Assembly: GCA_963835535.1 (NCBI GenBank)
Contig: CAWIFL010000003.1
Span: forward strand, 62,001-126,000
Origin: Fen-1245 sp963835535
GTDB lineage: Bacteria > Gemmatimonadota > Gemmatimonadetes > Gemmatimonadales > JACORV01
DNA: 64,000 nt
Direction of reading: 5' to 3'
Shown here piece after piece: positions 23,599 through 34,037 of the stretch; the stretch's first letter is position 1; every line of letters starts with the position of its first letter. The position numbers were made by a program, and so were the translations under genes. A model generated the notes under the pieces. The model was not told the DNA's origin and did not search any database. It saw only the letters and a list, made by a program, of their open reading frames with translations.

Positions 23599-25908
23599 AT
23601 GCGCGGCCTGCTGGCCCTGTTCCTGGCCGCCGTCTGCGCCGGCGCGGCCCAGGGTCAGTTGCCGCGCACGGCCTCGCCCCGCCTCGCGCGCGTCTGGGCG
23701 CGCGCCGACACCGCCGTCCTCGTGTGGGTCGTCGGCGAGCCCTCGACCGATCTCGGCAGCCTCGCCGCCCTGGTCACGCGCGCCGGCGGTCAGGTCAGAC
23801 ACCTCAGCGAGTTCGTGCACGCCGTCTCGGCCCGTGTGCCGGGCAGCGCGCTCCCCGCCCTCGCCGCCGCGCGGGGCATCCGGCGCATCCAGCTCGTGGG
23901 GAGCTACTTCCGATCGCCCGAGCGCTCCCTCGCGCGCCGTGCCGGCCCGACGGTCTCGGCGCTGCCGCCGCCGGCGCGCGTGGCCCCGGGCCGGCTCGTG
24001 CGGCCCCCCGCCCCACCGGCCGCGACCGCGGCCGATTCCACGTACGGCGGTGGCGCCTGGGTGATGCAGCAGCTCGACCTTCCCGCCGTGCAGCGCCTCG
24101 GCTACCGCGGCGCGGGCGTCCGCATCGCGGTGCTCGACGCCGGCTTCAACACCGCGCAGCCGCTCCTGGCCGGCGCGCAGGTCATCGCCCAGCGCGACTA
24201 CATCGGCGCGACCGTTCAGGACGATACGGGCGAGGCGCACGGCACGGCCGTCTGGTCGCTCCTGGCCGCCAACCGGCCCGGCACCCTGGTCGGCGCCGCT
24301 CCCGACGCGCAGTACGTCCTCGCGCGGACGGAGTACACGCCCACCGAGACGCGCACGGAGGAGGACAACTGGGTCGCTGCGGTCGAAGCGGCCGAATCCC
24401 TCAGCGTCAACATCATCTCCTCGAGCCTCGGCTACCTCAGCTTCGACAACGGCTTCACCTACACCTTCCAGCAGCTCACCGGCGACATCGCCGTCACCAG
24501 CGTCGCCGCCGAGAGCGCCGCCGCGCGCGGAACCCTCGTCGTCGTCGCGGTGGGCAACCGAGGCCCCGCGGGCGAGACCCTCGAGACCCCCGCCGACGCG
24601 GACGGCATCGTCGCCGTGGGCGCGACGGACTCGCTCGGCCGCGTCGCCGCCTTCAGCTCTCGCGGGAACACCGCCGACAGGCGGATCAAGCCGGAAGTGG
24701 TGGGTCCCGGCGTCAACGTGCCGGCCGCGGGGAGCGCCAGCGGCGTGCTCATCCAGACGGGCACGTCGTTCCCCACGCCGCTCGTGGCCGGCATCGCCGC
24801 GCTGGTCCAGGGCACGCGGTCCGGCCTGCCCGCGGCGGCCCTGCGCAGGGGCCTCCTCCTGGCCTCGAGCCTCCACGCCACCCCCGACAGCGTCCACGGA
24901 TACGGCATCCCCGACGCGCTGGCGCTGCTCGCCTTCCCCACCGGCTTCGTGGCGGTCGGGCCCCTCGACTCCACGCTGGGCAGCGTCACGCCGACCTTCA
25001 CGTGGGACGCGGGCACGCCTCCGCCCGGCGTGCAGCCCGACACCATCCGGCTCCAGGTCGGACTGGACACGGCGCTCGCGACGGTGACGCTCGACACGAC
25101 GGTCGTCGCTGCGTCGGCGCGGCTGCCGCTGGCGGCGCATCCCGGGATGCGACTCTACTGGAAGGCCACCGCGCGCAGCGCGCTCGGCGCGGCGGAGACC
25201 ACGCCGGTGATCGGTCCGCTCACGGTGCCGCCCTGGGTGACCCTCCTGACGCTCAACGCGCCGAGCGGGCAGAGCATCCGCGACTCCCTGCCGCTCCTGG
25301 CGTGGCACTCGCCTGCCGTCGCCACGCCGCCGGGGCCGTTCCGGTACGACGTGTCCATCTATCCGTCCTCTCAGGGCCCGCAGAGCCCGGTCGTCAGCGT
25401 GCGCGGGCTCACCGACACGACCTTCCGGCCCAGCACGCCGCTGGAGCGCAACCTCCCGTACCGCTGGCAGGTCGTCGCGCACCTCGGCGCGACGGACAGC
25501 TCGATCGTCACGAGCACCGGCACCTTCCTCGTCCTGGACCCGGCTGCGCCCGCCACCACGATCCTCTTCCAGAACTTCCCGAACCCGTTCCCGAACCGCG
25601 CGCTTGGCGTGACCACCACGTGCATCTGGTTCGACGTCGCCCAGGCGGGGGACGTCCGCCTGGAGATCTTCGACGTGCGCGGGCGGCTCGTCCGGCGTCT
25701 GGTGCCCTCGGACCAGGTGCCGGGGCCGCTCGACGTGGGGCGATACGGGCGTCCCACCGGGGACGCGCTGGGCACCTGCGACCCGCGAATGTCGTGGGAC
25801 GGGAAGGACGAGACGGGAGCATATGTGCGCCCCGGGGTGTACCTTTACCGCTTGATTGCGCCCGGTTTCCGGGACGCCAAACGCATCGTGTTCCTTGGAG
25901 CGCCATGA
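23599..25908 (+). CDS. Secreted subtilisin-like (S8) serine protease with FlgD-like C-terminal domain
   Basis: About 769 residues. Signal peptide MRGLLALFLAAVCAGAAQGQ, a prodomain-like region, then the S8 catalytic domain: Asp in RIAVLDAGFN, His in GEAHGTAVWSLLA, oxyanion Asn in VVAVGNRGP, Ser in QTGTSFPTPLVAGIAALV. Ig/Fn3-like beta domains follow (about 455-650). The C-terminal 80 residues (LFQNFPNPFPN...GKDETGAYVRPGVYLYRL) are a FlgD/T9SS-type Ig domain as used for surface sorting in FCB bacteria. Start ATG 23599, 1 bp after the smc stop; the stop overlaps the next start. Expected to be extracytoplasmic or surface-exposed. Confidence 0.9.
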   Translation: MRGLLALFLAAVCAGAAQGQLPRTASPRLARVWARADTAVLVWVVGEPSTDLGSLAALVTRAGGQVRHLSEFVHAVSARVPGSALPALAAARGIRRIQLVGSYFRSPERSLARRAGPTVSALPPPARVAPGRLVRPPAPPAATAADSTYGGGAWVMQQLDLPAVQRLGYRGAGVRIAVLDAGFNTAQPLLAGAQVIAQRDYIGATVQDDTGEAHGTAVWSLLAANRPGTLVGAAPDAQYVLARTEYTPTETRTEEDNWVAAVEAAESLSVNIISSSLGYLSFDNGFTYTFQQLTGDIAVTSVAAESAAARGTLVVVAVGNRGPAGETLETPADADGIVAVGATDSLGRVAAFSSRGNTADRRIKPEVVGPGVNVPAAGSASGVLIQTGTSFPTPLVAGIAALVQGTRSGLPAAALRRGLLLASSLHATPDSVHGYGIPDALALLAFPTGFVAVGPLDSTLGSVTPTFTWDAGTPPPGVQPDTIRLQVGLDTALATVTLDTTVVAASARLPLAAHPGMRLYWKATARSALGAAETTPVIGPLTVPPWVTLLTLNAPSGQSIRDSLPLLAWHSPAVATPPGPFRYDVSIYPSSQGPQSPVVSVRGLTDTTFRPSTPLERNLPYRWQVVAHLGATDSSIVTSTGTFLVLDPAAPATTILFQNFPNPFPNRALGVTTTCIWFDVAQAGDVRLEIFDVRGRLVRRLVPSDQVPGPLDVGRYGRPTGDALGTCDPRMSWDGKDETGAYVRPGVYLYRLIAPGFRDAKRIVFLGAP

Positions 25909-26669
25909 CGCTCACGCTCGTGACGGTCGGCACCGGCACGGTCGCCCCCTCGGCCACGCGGACCGGCCCCGCCTTTTGGGTCGAGCGCGGCGACGTGCGC
26001 CTGCTGATGGACTGCGGGGCCGGCGCCATCCACCGGCTCGCGCAGTTCGGCCTGCAGTGGGAGAAGGTGTCGCACGTGGCCCTCACCCACTTCCACCCGG
26101 ACCACTTCGGCGAGCTGCCGGCGCTCCTGTTCGCGCTGCGCCACGCCACCAAGCGCACCGAGCCGCTGGTCATCCTGGGCCCCGCCGGCACCGTGCGGCT
26201 CCTCAAGGGGCTCGCCGACGGGTTCGGCAACTGGCTGCTCGATCCCGGCTACCCGATCGGGATCCTCGACGTGCAGGCCGGCGAGCCGTTCCCGCTCTCG
26301 CCCGACGTGATGCTGGAGGTGCACGCGACGCCGCACACCGCCGAGAGCGTCGCGCTCTCGGTGACGGCACCGGAGGGGCGCGTGGTGTACACCGGCGATA
26401 CGGGCCCCAGCGCGGAGCTCGCCTCCTGGGCGAAGGGCTGCGATCTGCTGCTCGCCGAGTGCTCGCTCCCCGACGATCAGGCCATCGAGGGGCACCTGAC
26501 GCCGGGAACGGTGGGGCGGCTGGCGGCCAGCGCGCAGCCGCGGCGCCTCGTGCTCACCCACCTCTATCCGCCGACGGAGCGGCTCGACGTGGGGAAGCTC
26601 GTGGGGAAGCACTTCAAGGGACCGGTCGCCCTCGCCGCCGACGGCGACCGCTTCGAGCTGGGACGGTGA
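25905..26669 (+). CDS. MBL-fold metallo-hydrolase, ribonuclease Z-like
   Basis: About 254 residues from ATG 25905, overlapping the protease stop. Zinc-binding HxHxDH motif THFHPDHFGELP (about residue 62), later Asp in YTGDTGPS and His in LTHLYPP. The pattern resembles RNase Z/ElaC-type and cyclic-nucleotide phosphodiesterase-like members of the superfamily, but it is shorter than RNase Z and lacks a clear exosite arm. The true substrate is unknown. It sits 13 bp upstream of aroF, perhaps in one transcript. Confidence 0.85.
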   Translation: MTLTLVTVGTGTVAPSATRTGPAFWVERGDVRLLMDCGAGAIHRLAQFGLQWEKVSHVALTHFHPDHFGELPALLFALRHATKRTEPLVILGPAGTVRLLKGLADGFGNWLLDPGYPIGILDVQAGEPFPLSPDVMLEVHATPHTAESVALSVTAPEGRVVYTGDTGPSAELASWAKGCDLLLAECSLPDDQAIEGHLTPGTVGRLAASAQPRRLVLTHLYPPTERLDVGKLVGKHFKGPVALAADGDRFELGR

Positions 26670-26682
26670 GGGTGACGCGGAC

Positions 26683-27720
26683 ATGCTGATCGTCATGCAG
26701 CACGGCGCGACCGAGGCGGAGATCCGCCGGGTCGTCACCACGATCGAGGAGATGGGCTACCAGGCGCGGCCGATGCCGGGCGCGCAGCGCACGGCCGTCG
26801 GCCTGGTGGGCAACGACGGCAAGGTGGACGCGTCGCGGCTCGAGGCGCTGCCCGGCGTGCTCGAGATCATCCACGTCACGCAGCCCTACAAGCAGGTCTC
26901 GCGCGAGTGGAAGGCGGAGAACACGGTCATCCGCTTCCCGTCCGGCGTCACGATCGGCGGCGACGACATCGTCATGATGGCGGGCCCGTGCTCGGTGGAG
27001 TCGGAGTCGCAGATCCTGGAAACGGCGCACGCGGTCCGGGACGCGGGGGCGGTGATCCTGCGCGGCGGCGCGTTCAAGCCCCGCACCTCGCCGTATTCGT
27101 TCCAGGGCCTCGGCCAGAAGGGCCTCGAGCTGCTGGCGAAGGCCCGGGAGGAGACCGGCCTCCTGATCGTGACCGAGGCGATGGACGCGGAGGGGATGGA
27201 CCTGATCGCGCGCTACGGCGACATCATCCAGATCGGCGCGCGCAACATGCAGAACTACTCGCTGCTCAAGCACGCCGGCCGGATCGGCAAGCCCGTCCTC
27301 CTCAAGCGCGGCATCTCCGCGACGATCACCGAGATGCTCCTGTCGGCCGAGTACATCCTGGCCGAAGGGAACGCGCAGGTGATCCTGTGCGAGCGCGGGA
27401 TCCGCAGCTTCGACACGGCGACGCGGTTCGTGTTCGACCTGACGGCGATCCCGCTGGTGCAGAAGCTGTCGCACCTGCCCATCGTGGCGGACCCGAGCCA
27501 CGCCACGGGGCTCAGGGCGAAGGTGACGCCGATGGCGCGCGCGGCGATCGCGGCGGGCGCCGACGGCCTGCTGATCGAAGTGCACCCCGCGCCCGACCGC
27601 GCGCTGTCCGACGGCGCCCAGAGCCTGGCCCCAGACCAGTTCGTCGAGCTGATGCGCCAGTGCCGCGCCATCGCCGACGTGATCGGCCGGCGCATCACCG
27701 AGCCGGTGGCGGTCCGGTGA
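26683..27720 (+). CDS. aroF: 3-deoxy-7-phosphoheptulonate synthase (DAHP synthase, type I-beta)
   Basis: 345 residues. First step of the shikimate pathway: PEP plus erythrose 4-phosphate gives DAHP. The N-terminal about 70 residues form the ferredoxin-like regulatory domain typical of the Thermotoga-type enzyme (MLIVMQHGATEAEIRRVV, RTAVGLVGND). The barrel carries MAGPCSVESE, RGGAFKPRTSPYSFQG, KPVLLKRGISATI, and metal ligands including ILCERGIRSF and VADPSHATGLR. The stop overlaps the GTG start of lolA. Confidence 0.96.
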   Translation: MLIVMQHGATEAEIRRVVTTIEEMGYQARPMPGAQRTAVGLVGNDGKVDASRLEALPGVLEIIHVTQPYKQVSREWKAENTVIRFPSGVTIGGDDIVMMAGPCSVESESQILETAHAVRDAGAVILRGGAFKPRTSPYSFQGLGQKGLELLAKAREETGLLIVTEAMDAEGMDLIARYGDIIQIGARNMQNYSLLKHAGRIGKPVLLKRGISATITEMLLSAEYILAEGNAQVILCERGIRSFDTATRFVFDLTAIPLVQKLSHLPIVADPSHATGLRAKVTPMARAAIAAGADGLLIEVHPAPDRALSDGAQSLAPDQFVELMRQCRAIADVIGRRITEPVAVR

Positions 27721-28394
27721 AGACCGCGCGCTGGACCTGGGCGGCCGCGATCGCCGCGCTGTGCGCCGCCCCGGCCTCCGTTCTCGCGCAGAACGCGAGC
27801 GCGTCGGCGATCCTCGAGGGGGCAGTAGCCGCCTTCGGCCGGGCGACGACGCTGCGCGCCAACTTCACCCAGTATCTGCGCGACCCGATGGTCGGCAGCA
27901 GCGACACGTCGTCGGGCGAGTTCCTGCGCCAGTCGCCGGGCAAGTTCGCGTTCCGCTGGCGCCATCCGGCCGGGGACGTGATCCTGGCGGACGGGCAGGT
28001 GCTCTGGGCCTACCTCCCGTCGTCTGCCCCCGGCCAGGCGGTGCGCTCGACGCTGACGGGCAGGCCCGGGGAGTCGGCTGACGTCCTGGCCGAGTTCCTC
28101 GACGATCCTGCGCAGCGCTTTCTGGTGAGCTACGTGCGCCCCGACAGCGTGGGGGCGCGGCCGGCCGACGAGCTGGCGCTGGTGCCACGCCAGCAGGGGA
28201 CCCTGCCCTACCGCCGCGTCCTCATCTGGGTGGACCGGGCCGACAGCCTGGTGCGGCGGGTGGAGATCAACGAAGGCTCGGGCGCGGTGCGGCGGATCCT
28301 GCTGGACCAGATACGGATCAACGTCCCGATACCCGCATCAGCGTTCGTGTTCCGGCCACCAAGAGGTGTGCGGGTGGTAGACGCCAGTCACTAG
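27717..28394 (+). CDS. lolA: Outer-membrane lipoprotein carrier protein LolA
   Basis: About 225 residues from GTG 27717 (GTGA overlap with aroF). Signal peptide MKTARWTWAAAIAALCAAPASVLAQ. The mature part has the LolA features LRANFTQYLRDP, SSGEFLRQSPGKFAFRWRHP and ILADGQVLWAYLPS, and a C-terminal Asp/Arg beta-sheet (RVLIWVDRADSLVRRVEINEGSG). It ferries lipoproteins through the periplasm, in line with the many lipoprotein genes nearby. It converges on DUF2520 with a 13-bp gap and no obvious terminator. Confidence 0.9.
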   Translation: MKTARWTWAAAIAALCAAPASVLAQNASASAILEGAVAAFGRATTLRANFTQYLRDPMVGSSDTSSGEFLRQSPGKFAFRWRHPAGDVILADGQVLWAYLPSSAPGQAVRSTLTGRPGESADVLAEFLDDPAQRFLVSYVRPDSVGARPADELALVPRQQGTLPYRRVLIWVDRADSLVRRVEINEGSGAVRRILLDQIRINVPIPASAFVFRPPRGVRVVDASH

Positions 28395-28407
28395 AACAGT
28401 TACCCGC

Positions 28408-29298
28408 CTACTGCCCTCTGAGTATCTCCTCGAGCCGGGCGGCCTTCGTTTCGTCCAGCCCGGCCTCGCGTGCGAGCCTGAGCGTCTCCCGCCCGACCGC
28501 CCGATACAGCTCCGCATCCCTGTGCGTCAGCGCCGAGAGGTGTCGGCGCGCGGTCGCGGCGTCGCCGCGCGCGATGGGGCCGGTGAGCGCGCCGGCCGGC
28601 CCAGCGGCCGCGACGTTGTCGAGCGTCGCGCGCGCGAGCGGCAGCAGGGCGTCGAGCGCCGCCGCGCGGCCGATCCCGGCGCTCTCGAGCAGCCGCAGGG
28701 CCTCCGCCAGCATCGTGACCACGTAGTTGGAGGCGAACACCGCGCCCGCGTGATAGAGGGGCTTCGCCTCCGGCGCGAGGGTGAGCGGGACCCCGCCCAG
28801 CCGCCGGACCAGCGCGTCCGCCACTCCCACCGCCTCCAGATCCCCTTCGAGGAAGAAGGTCGCGCCGCGGAAGTGCCGGGCGGCCTGCGCCGGCTCCAGG
28901 CTCACCGACATCAGCGGATGCATCGAGCCGGTGGAAGCGCCGGCGTCGGCGAGCGGAGCGAGGACGCTGCGGGTGAGCGCGCCCGAGAGATGGAGCACCA
29001 CGTGGCCGCGCCCGACGCCGCCCGAGCGCGCCAGATCGCTGACGAGCGCTCCGAGCGCGTCGTCGCGCACCGCCAGCACGACGATGCCGACCGCGGAGAG
29101 CCACGGAGGGACGGGACCGAGGGTGAGGCGCAGGCCGGCGGGCATCGGCCGGTCGTGGCGGCCATGGACCCCCGCGACCTTGAGGCGCGCGCGGCGCAGG
29201 GCGAGCGCCAAGCCGAGCCCCGCGCGTCCGGGCCCGATGATCCCCACCGCCGGGAGCGGCGGGAGCGCCGCTGGGGTCCGCCTGCGCGCCGCCGGCAC
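28408..29298 (-). CDS. Rossmann-fold DUF2520 oxidoreductase-like protein
   Basis: 296 residues. N-terminal NAD(P)-binding Rossmann motif GIIGPGRAGLGLALALRRA, then VVLAVRDDAL and VVLHLSGAL, followed by an all-helical C-terminal domain (AVFASNYVVTMLAEALRLL...TGPIARGDAATARRHLSAL). This is the DUF2520 pattern, related to ProC and 6-phosphogluconate-dehydrogenase-like reductases; the substrate is unknown. Often found near panC/panB-type genes, but here it lies 13 bp downstream of the ctpA-like peptidase on the same strand. Confidence 0.85.
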   Translation of the reverse strand: MPAARRRTPAALPPLPAVGIIGPGRAGLGLALALRRARLKVAGVHGRHDRPMPAGLRLTLGPVPPWLSAVGIVVLAVRDDALGALVSDLARSGGVGRGHVVLHLSGALTRSVLAPLADAGASTGSMHPLMSVSLEPAQAARHFRGATFFLEGDLEAVGVADALVRRLGGVPLTLAPEAKPLYHAGAVFASNYVVTMLAEALRLLESAGIGRAAALDALLPLARATLDNVAAAGPAGALTGPIARGDAATARRHLSALTHRDAELYRAVGRETLRLAREAGLDETKAARLEEILRGQ

Positions 29299-29311
29299 GG
29301 CGCGGCCGGCG

Positions 29312-30940
29312 CTACGGCCGCTGCGCCGGGGCCGGAGCGGCGGCGCTCTGCGCCAGCGTCAGGAGATCGGCCGGCGTCTTCGCCTTCGAGGCGAACTGCT
29401 GCGCCTGCTCCAGCACGGGGTCCTCGTCGAACAGGCGCCGGATCCCGCCGCTGCGGCCGAAGCTGAGCTGCGCGATCTCGTAGCCGATCTGCTCGTCCAG
29501 GAACCCCTGCGCCGCCGAGAGCGTCCGGTCGTCCAAGGTCACGCCGCGGCGGGCCAGGAGGGCGAGGAACGCCGCCCGCATGTCGGGGGTCAGCGCGAAG
29601 GTCGGGCTGTCCACTCCGTGGCGCGCCCGGACCTCCAGTGCGTATGCCGCCAGCGCGTCCGTGTACTTCGCGACGTTCTTGCCAAGCGCCGTGTTGAGGA
29701 GCCGCACCGCGAGCTCGGTCGCCGAATCGGGCCGCACCACGACGTCGGGGATGATCCCCCCGCCGCCGCGCACGACGCGCCCGTGATCGGTGTGGAACAC
29801 CTGGTCCGGCTTGGGCTGGGCGGTATCGGGACGCACGGCGTCGCTATCCGCCTCTTCCTCCTGCTCCTGCTCGTTGTGCGCCTGCCGCTGGATGCTGCGT
29901 CCGCTCGGCGTATACCACTTCGCCGTCGTGATCTTCAGCGCCGCGTCGGGGCCGAGCCGGAACAGCGTCTGCACCAGCCCCTTGCCGAAGGTCGGCGTCC
30001 CGATCACCAGCGCCCGGTCGTGATCCTGGAGCGCTCCCGCGACGATCTCCGAGGCCGACGCCGAGCCGTTGTTCACCAGGACCACGATGGGGAGGTTCGG
30101 GTAGCGCTCGGCGTCCTGGTCGCTGAACTCGCGGGTCGCGCCCTCCGCCCGCCCGCGCGTCGAAACGATCTCCTGCCCGGGCTGGAGGAAGAGCGACGAG
30201 ACCGCGATCCCCTCGTCCAGCAGGCCGCCCGGGTTCCCGCGCAGGTCGAAGATCAGCGACCGCATCCCGGCCCCCTTCAGGCTGTCGATCGCGGCCGTCA
30301 ACTCGCGAGCGGACTGATCGCTGAACGGGTTCAGCTCGATGTAGCCGACGTGCCCGCCGACCATCATGGCGGTGCGCACCGAGCGCGCGTGGATCTCGGC
30401 GCGGGTCAGCTGGAAGGTGATGACGTCCTGCACCCCGGGCCGCTGCACCTTGAGCGTGACCTGGGAGCCGACGGGGCCGCGCAGGTTCCTCACGGCCAGG
30501 TCCTGGTTCCACGTCGCGGTGTTCTGGCTGTCCACCTGGACGATGCGGTCCCCGGTCAGGATGCCGGCGCGCTCGGCCGGCGTGTCCGGCAGCGGCGCGA
30601 TCACCAGGATCGTGTTGTCCCGGTACTCGATCTGGATGCCGAGGCCGCCGTAGTTGCCGGTCGTGACCTCGCTCATCCCCGACAGGCTCTTGCCGCTCAG
30701 GAACACGCTGTAGGGATCGTGCAGCTCGTTCACCATCCCCGCGATGGCCATGTTGTACAGTTGGCGCCCGTCGATCGGGTCCACGTAATAGTCGGAGATG
30801 TGCGACATCACGTCGTCGAACAGGCGCGCCCGCTGGTACACGCTGTCGTCGCGACGGCTGCCCTGCTGCATGAACCAGCCGCCGGACAGGAAAGCCACGA
30901 CGGCCACTACGGTGGTGACGGCGATGCGCTGACGCGACAT
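29312..30940 (-). CDS. ctpA: S41-family C-terminal processing peptidase with PDZ domain
   Basis: 542 residues. An N-terminal signal anchor (AVTTVVAVVAFLSGGWFMQQ), a short cap, a PDZ domain (about 95-180, GLGIQIEYRDNTILVIAPLP), then the S41 catalytic core: Ser in NNGSASASEIVAGAL (about 290) and Lys in GTPTFGKGLVQ (about 315). The C-terminal 150 residues form a helical extension (DALAAYALEVRAR...LLTLAQSAAAP). Expected periplasmic, trimming or degrading envelope proteins. A 27-bp gap separates it from tmk. Confidence 0.94.
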   Translation of the reverse strand: MSRQRIAVTTVVAVVAFLSGGWFMQQGSRRDDSVYQRARLFDDVMSHISDYYVDPIDGRQLYNMAIAGMVNELHDPYSVFLSGKSLSGMSEVTTGNYGGLGIQIEYRDNTILVIAPLPDTPAERAGILTGDRIVQVDSQNTATWNQDLAVRNLRGPVGSQVTLKVQRPGVQDVITFQLTRAEIHARSVRTAMMVGGHVGYIELNPFSDQSARELTAAIDSLKGAGMRSLIFDLRGNPGGLLDEGIAVSSLFLQPGQEIVSTRGRAEGATREFSDQDAERYPNLPIVVLVNNGSASASEIVAGALQDHDRALVIGTPTFGKGLVQTLFRLGPDAALKITTAKWYTPSGRSIQRQAHNEQEQEEEADSDAVRPDTAQPKPDQVFHTDHGRVVRGGGGIIPDVVVRPDSATELAVRLLNTALGKNVAKYTDALAAYALEVRARHGVDSPTFALTPDMRAAFLALLARRGVTLDDRTLSAAQGFLDEQIGYEIAQLSFGRSGGIRRLFDEDPVLEQAQQFASKAKTPADLLTLAQSAAAPAPAQRP

Positions 30941-30967
30941 GGACCCTTCCTTGGGGATTGGCGTTCT

Positions 30968-31606
30968 CTACCCCGCACGCGGGGAGAAGGTCGGCGCGCG
31001 ACGATGCATCAGCGCCTCCCACACCTCCCTCTGCACGGCCTCCACCGGTCTATCGGCTGGTACATGAACGATGTTCGGGCCCGTCGCCGCGCGAAAGGCC
31101 TCCGCCACCCGGAGGTGGAAGGCCTCGTCCTCCCGCTCCAGCCGGTCCCGCACCTTCGCGGCGGCGTCCTGCCGCACCCGCCCGACGGACGGCGGCAGGT
31201 CCAGCACGATCACCAGGTCCGGCTCCAGCCCCCCGGTCGCCAGGGCGTTGGCCGCGAGGACCGCCGGCGCGGGGAGGCCCCGTCCGGCGATCTGGTAGGC
31301 GCGCGTGGAGAGGTCGAACCGGTCCGCCATCACGACGGCGCCGCGCTCCAAGGCCGGCACGATGACCCGGCGCACCAGGTCGGCCCGCGCCACCAGCATC
31401 AGGAACAGCTCCGCCTCGCTTCCCGGCCGGTGCGCGGGATCCAGCACCAGCCGCCGCGCCTCCTCGGCCAGAGGCGTCCCGCCGGGCTCCCGGACCACCA
31501 GGACGTCACGGCCTTCCGCGCGGAGCCGCTCCGCGAGCAGGGCGATCTGGGTGGACTTCCCCGATCCTTCCACACCCTCGAAGCTGAGGAACAGGCCTTT
31601 ACTCGT
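30968..31606 (-). CDS. tmk: Thymidylate kinase, no standard start codon
   Basis: About 212 residues if read from ACG at 31606. Phosphorylates dTMP to dTDP. P-loop FEGVEGSGKSTQ, DR(Y/F) segment MADRFDLSTRAYQIAGRG, and the dTMP-site VLDLPPSVG (usually LLDIPPEVG). The frame upstream of the P-loop encodes the conserved first strand (KGLFLSFEG), so the GTG at 31573 is too late. Between an in-frame stop (31610-31612) and that strand only ACG (31604-31606) and CTG (31592-31594) could start; ACG gives MSKGLFLSFEG and has GAGGTGA about 3 nt upstream, supplied by a heptamer repeat. The start remains unproven. Confidence 0.9.
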   Translation of the reverse strand, partial: TSKGLFLSFEGVEGSGKSTQIALLAERLRAEGRDVLVVREPGGTPLAEEARRLVLDPAHRPGSEAELFLMLVARADLVRRVIVPALERGAVVMADRFDLSTRAYQIAGRGLPAPAVLAANALATGGLEPDLVIVLDLPPSVGRVRQDAAAKVRDRLEREDEAFHLRVAEAFRAATGPNIVHVPADRPVEAVQREVWEALMHRRAPTFSPRAG

Positions 31607-31607
31607 C

Positions 31608-31628
31608 TCTCACCTCTCACGTCTCGTA
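31608..31628 (-). repeat. Three TCTCACN-type heptamers upstream of tmk
   Basis: TCTCACC, TCTCACG and TCTCGTA follow one another (plus-strand reading). Read on the minus strand they give GTGAGAGGTGAGAG, which includes a near-perfect Shine-Dalgarno (GAGGTGA) at the right distance from the ACG that may start tmk. The heptamer is the same as in the array before rpsF. No matching inverted arm is seen nearby. The rest of the 31629-31683 gap has CGCAACT twice and nothing else I can name. Confidence 0.6.
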
Positions 31629-31683
31629 ACCGCTCGCAACTCACCGTATCGCAACTGTCCTGCGGTCCGCTCTTTCTCCCCTG

Positions 31684-32043
31684 CTAACTCAAGGTGATGA
31701 TCTTGCTTTCGGATCCCTTCTTCATCCCCTCGAGGATCATCTCGTTCACGCGATACATCATCTTGTCGAAGTTGGTCCGCGCCGCAATGTAGCTCTGATA
31801 GAGCGGGTTGACCTGCACCCGGCTCCACAGCCCCTCGAGCTCGGATTGCTGGTCCGCGGCCGGCTGCTCTCCGCGCTCGGCCTTCTCGGCCACCATCATC
31901 TGCAGCTGGGCCAGGCGATCCAGGGCTTCGCGCATCGGCTGGTCGGCGGTGAGCCGCTCCTCCGCCCGGCGCCAGGCCTGGTATTCCTCCGACTGCCCGA
32001 CCAGGCGGCCGAGGTCGTCTGCGCGCTTGTCAATCGCTTCCAT
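31684..32043 (-). CDS. YlbF/YmcA family protein
   Basis: About 119 residues, all helical, no Cys. The pattern KRADDLGRLVGQSEEYQAWRRAEERLTADQPMREALDRLAQLQ and the C-terminal VNPLYQSYIAARTNFDKMMYRVNEMI fit the Com_YlbF fold. In Bacillus this family acts in the RNase Y-linked Y-complex and in competence; the role in this phylum is unknown. ATG 32043 overlaps the prmC stop by 14 bp, so it belongs to the prfA-prmC transcript. Confidence 0.82.
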   Translation of the reverse strand: MEAIDKRADDLGRLVGQSEEYQAWRRAEERLTADQPMREALDRLAQLQMMVAEKAERGEQPAADQQSELEGLWSRVQVNPLYQSYIAARTNFDKMMYRVNEMILEGMKKGSESKIITLS

Positions 32044-32948
32044 CGTCCCCTCTCCTGGCCCGCAGGTAGCGCGGGCGGCCAAACAGGTCCTGAAGCACGG
32101 TGCACGACGTGAAAGCAGCCGCCGCGGCGAGCGCCGCCGCCGCTGCGGCGCGCCGGGCGTCCACCTCGAGCGCGAGCAGCCCTCCGGGGCGGAGCGCCGC
32201 GTACGCCTGAACGACCAGGGCCCGGATCGCGGCCAGACCGTCCTCGCCGCTCACCAGGGCCTCGCGCGGCTCGAAGTCCTTGACGCTCGCCTCGAGCGCG
32301 TCCCACTCGGCGGCCGCGACGTACGGTGGATTGCTCACGACCGCGTCCACCCGCTCGCCCGCGAGCGGCTCCAGCAGATCGCCGTGCTTGAGCTCGACCC
32401 GGTCGCGGAGGCCCAGCGCGGCCACGTTCATCCGGGCCACGTCGAGCGCCTCGGCGGAGCAGTCGGTGGCGATGACGCGGACGCTGCCCGGCGCCGCCTC
32501 GAGCGCCAGGGCGGCCGCGATCGCCCCGGAGCCGGTGCACGCGTCGGCGACCACCAGCGGCCTCCCGGCGCGGCCGGCGGCTTTCGTCCACTCCAGCACC
32601 AGGTCCACCAGCCCTTCGGTCTCGGGCCTCGGGATCAGGACCCGGCGGTCCACCGCGAGCCAGTGCCCGCGGAAGGCGGCGGCGCCCGTGGCGTACGCCT
32701 GGGGCCAGCGCGCGGCGCGGCGCTGCGCGGCGGTTTCGAGCGCGGCGCGCACCCGGGACGGGATCGGCTCCTCGCGCTCCAGCCAGGCGGCGCTGGTGGG
32801 CCGGCGCACGAGGGCGCCGTAGAGCTCCTGGGCTTCCGTCCGCGCCTCCTCGAGGCCCGCATCCTCGAGCACCGACGCCGCCGCGGCCAGCGCCTCCCCG
32901 ACCGTGCGAGGCACGAGCGCGACCCTCGCCTCCCCCCCCGGGGCGCGG

Positions 32949-32959
<11 letters not shown>
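32030..32959 (-). CDS. prmC: Release factor glutamine methyltransferase PrmC (HemK)
   Basis: 309 residues. Methylates the Gln of the GGQ motif in RF1/RF2. N-terminal helical domain (ELYGALVRRPTSAAWLEREE), then a SAM-binding domain with VADACTGSGAIAAALA and the NPPY catalytic motif (VVSNPPYVAAAEW). It directly follows its substrate gene prfA with an 11-bp overlap, the classical arrangement. ATG 32959. Confidence 0.95.
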
Positions 32960-34037
<1,078 letters not shown>

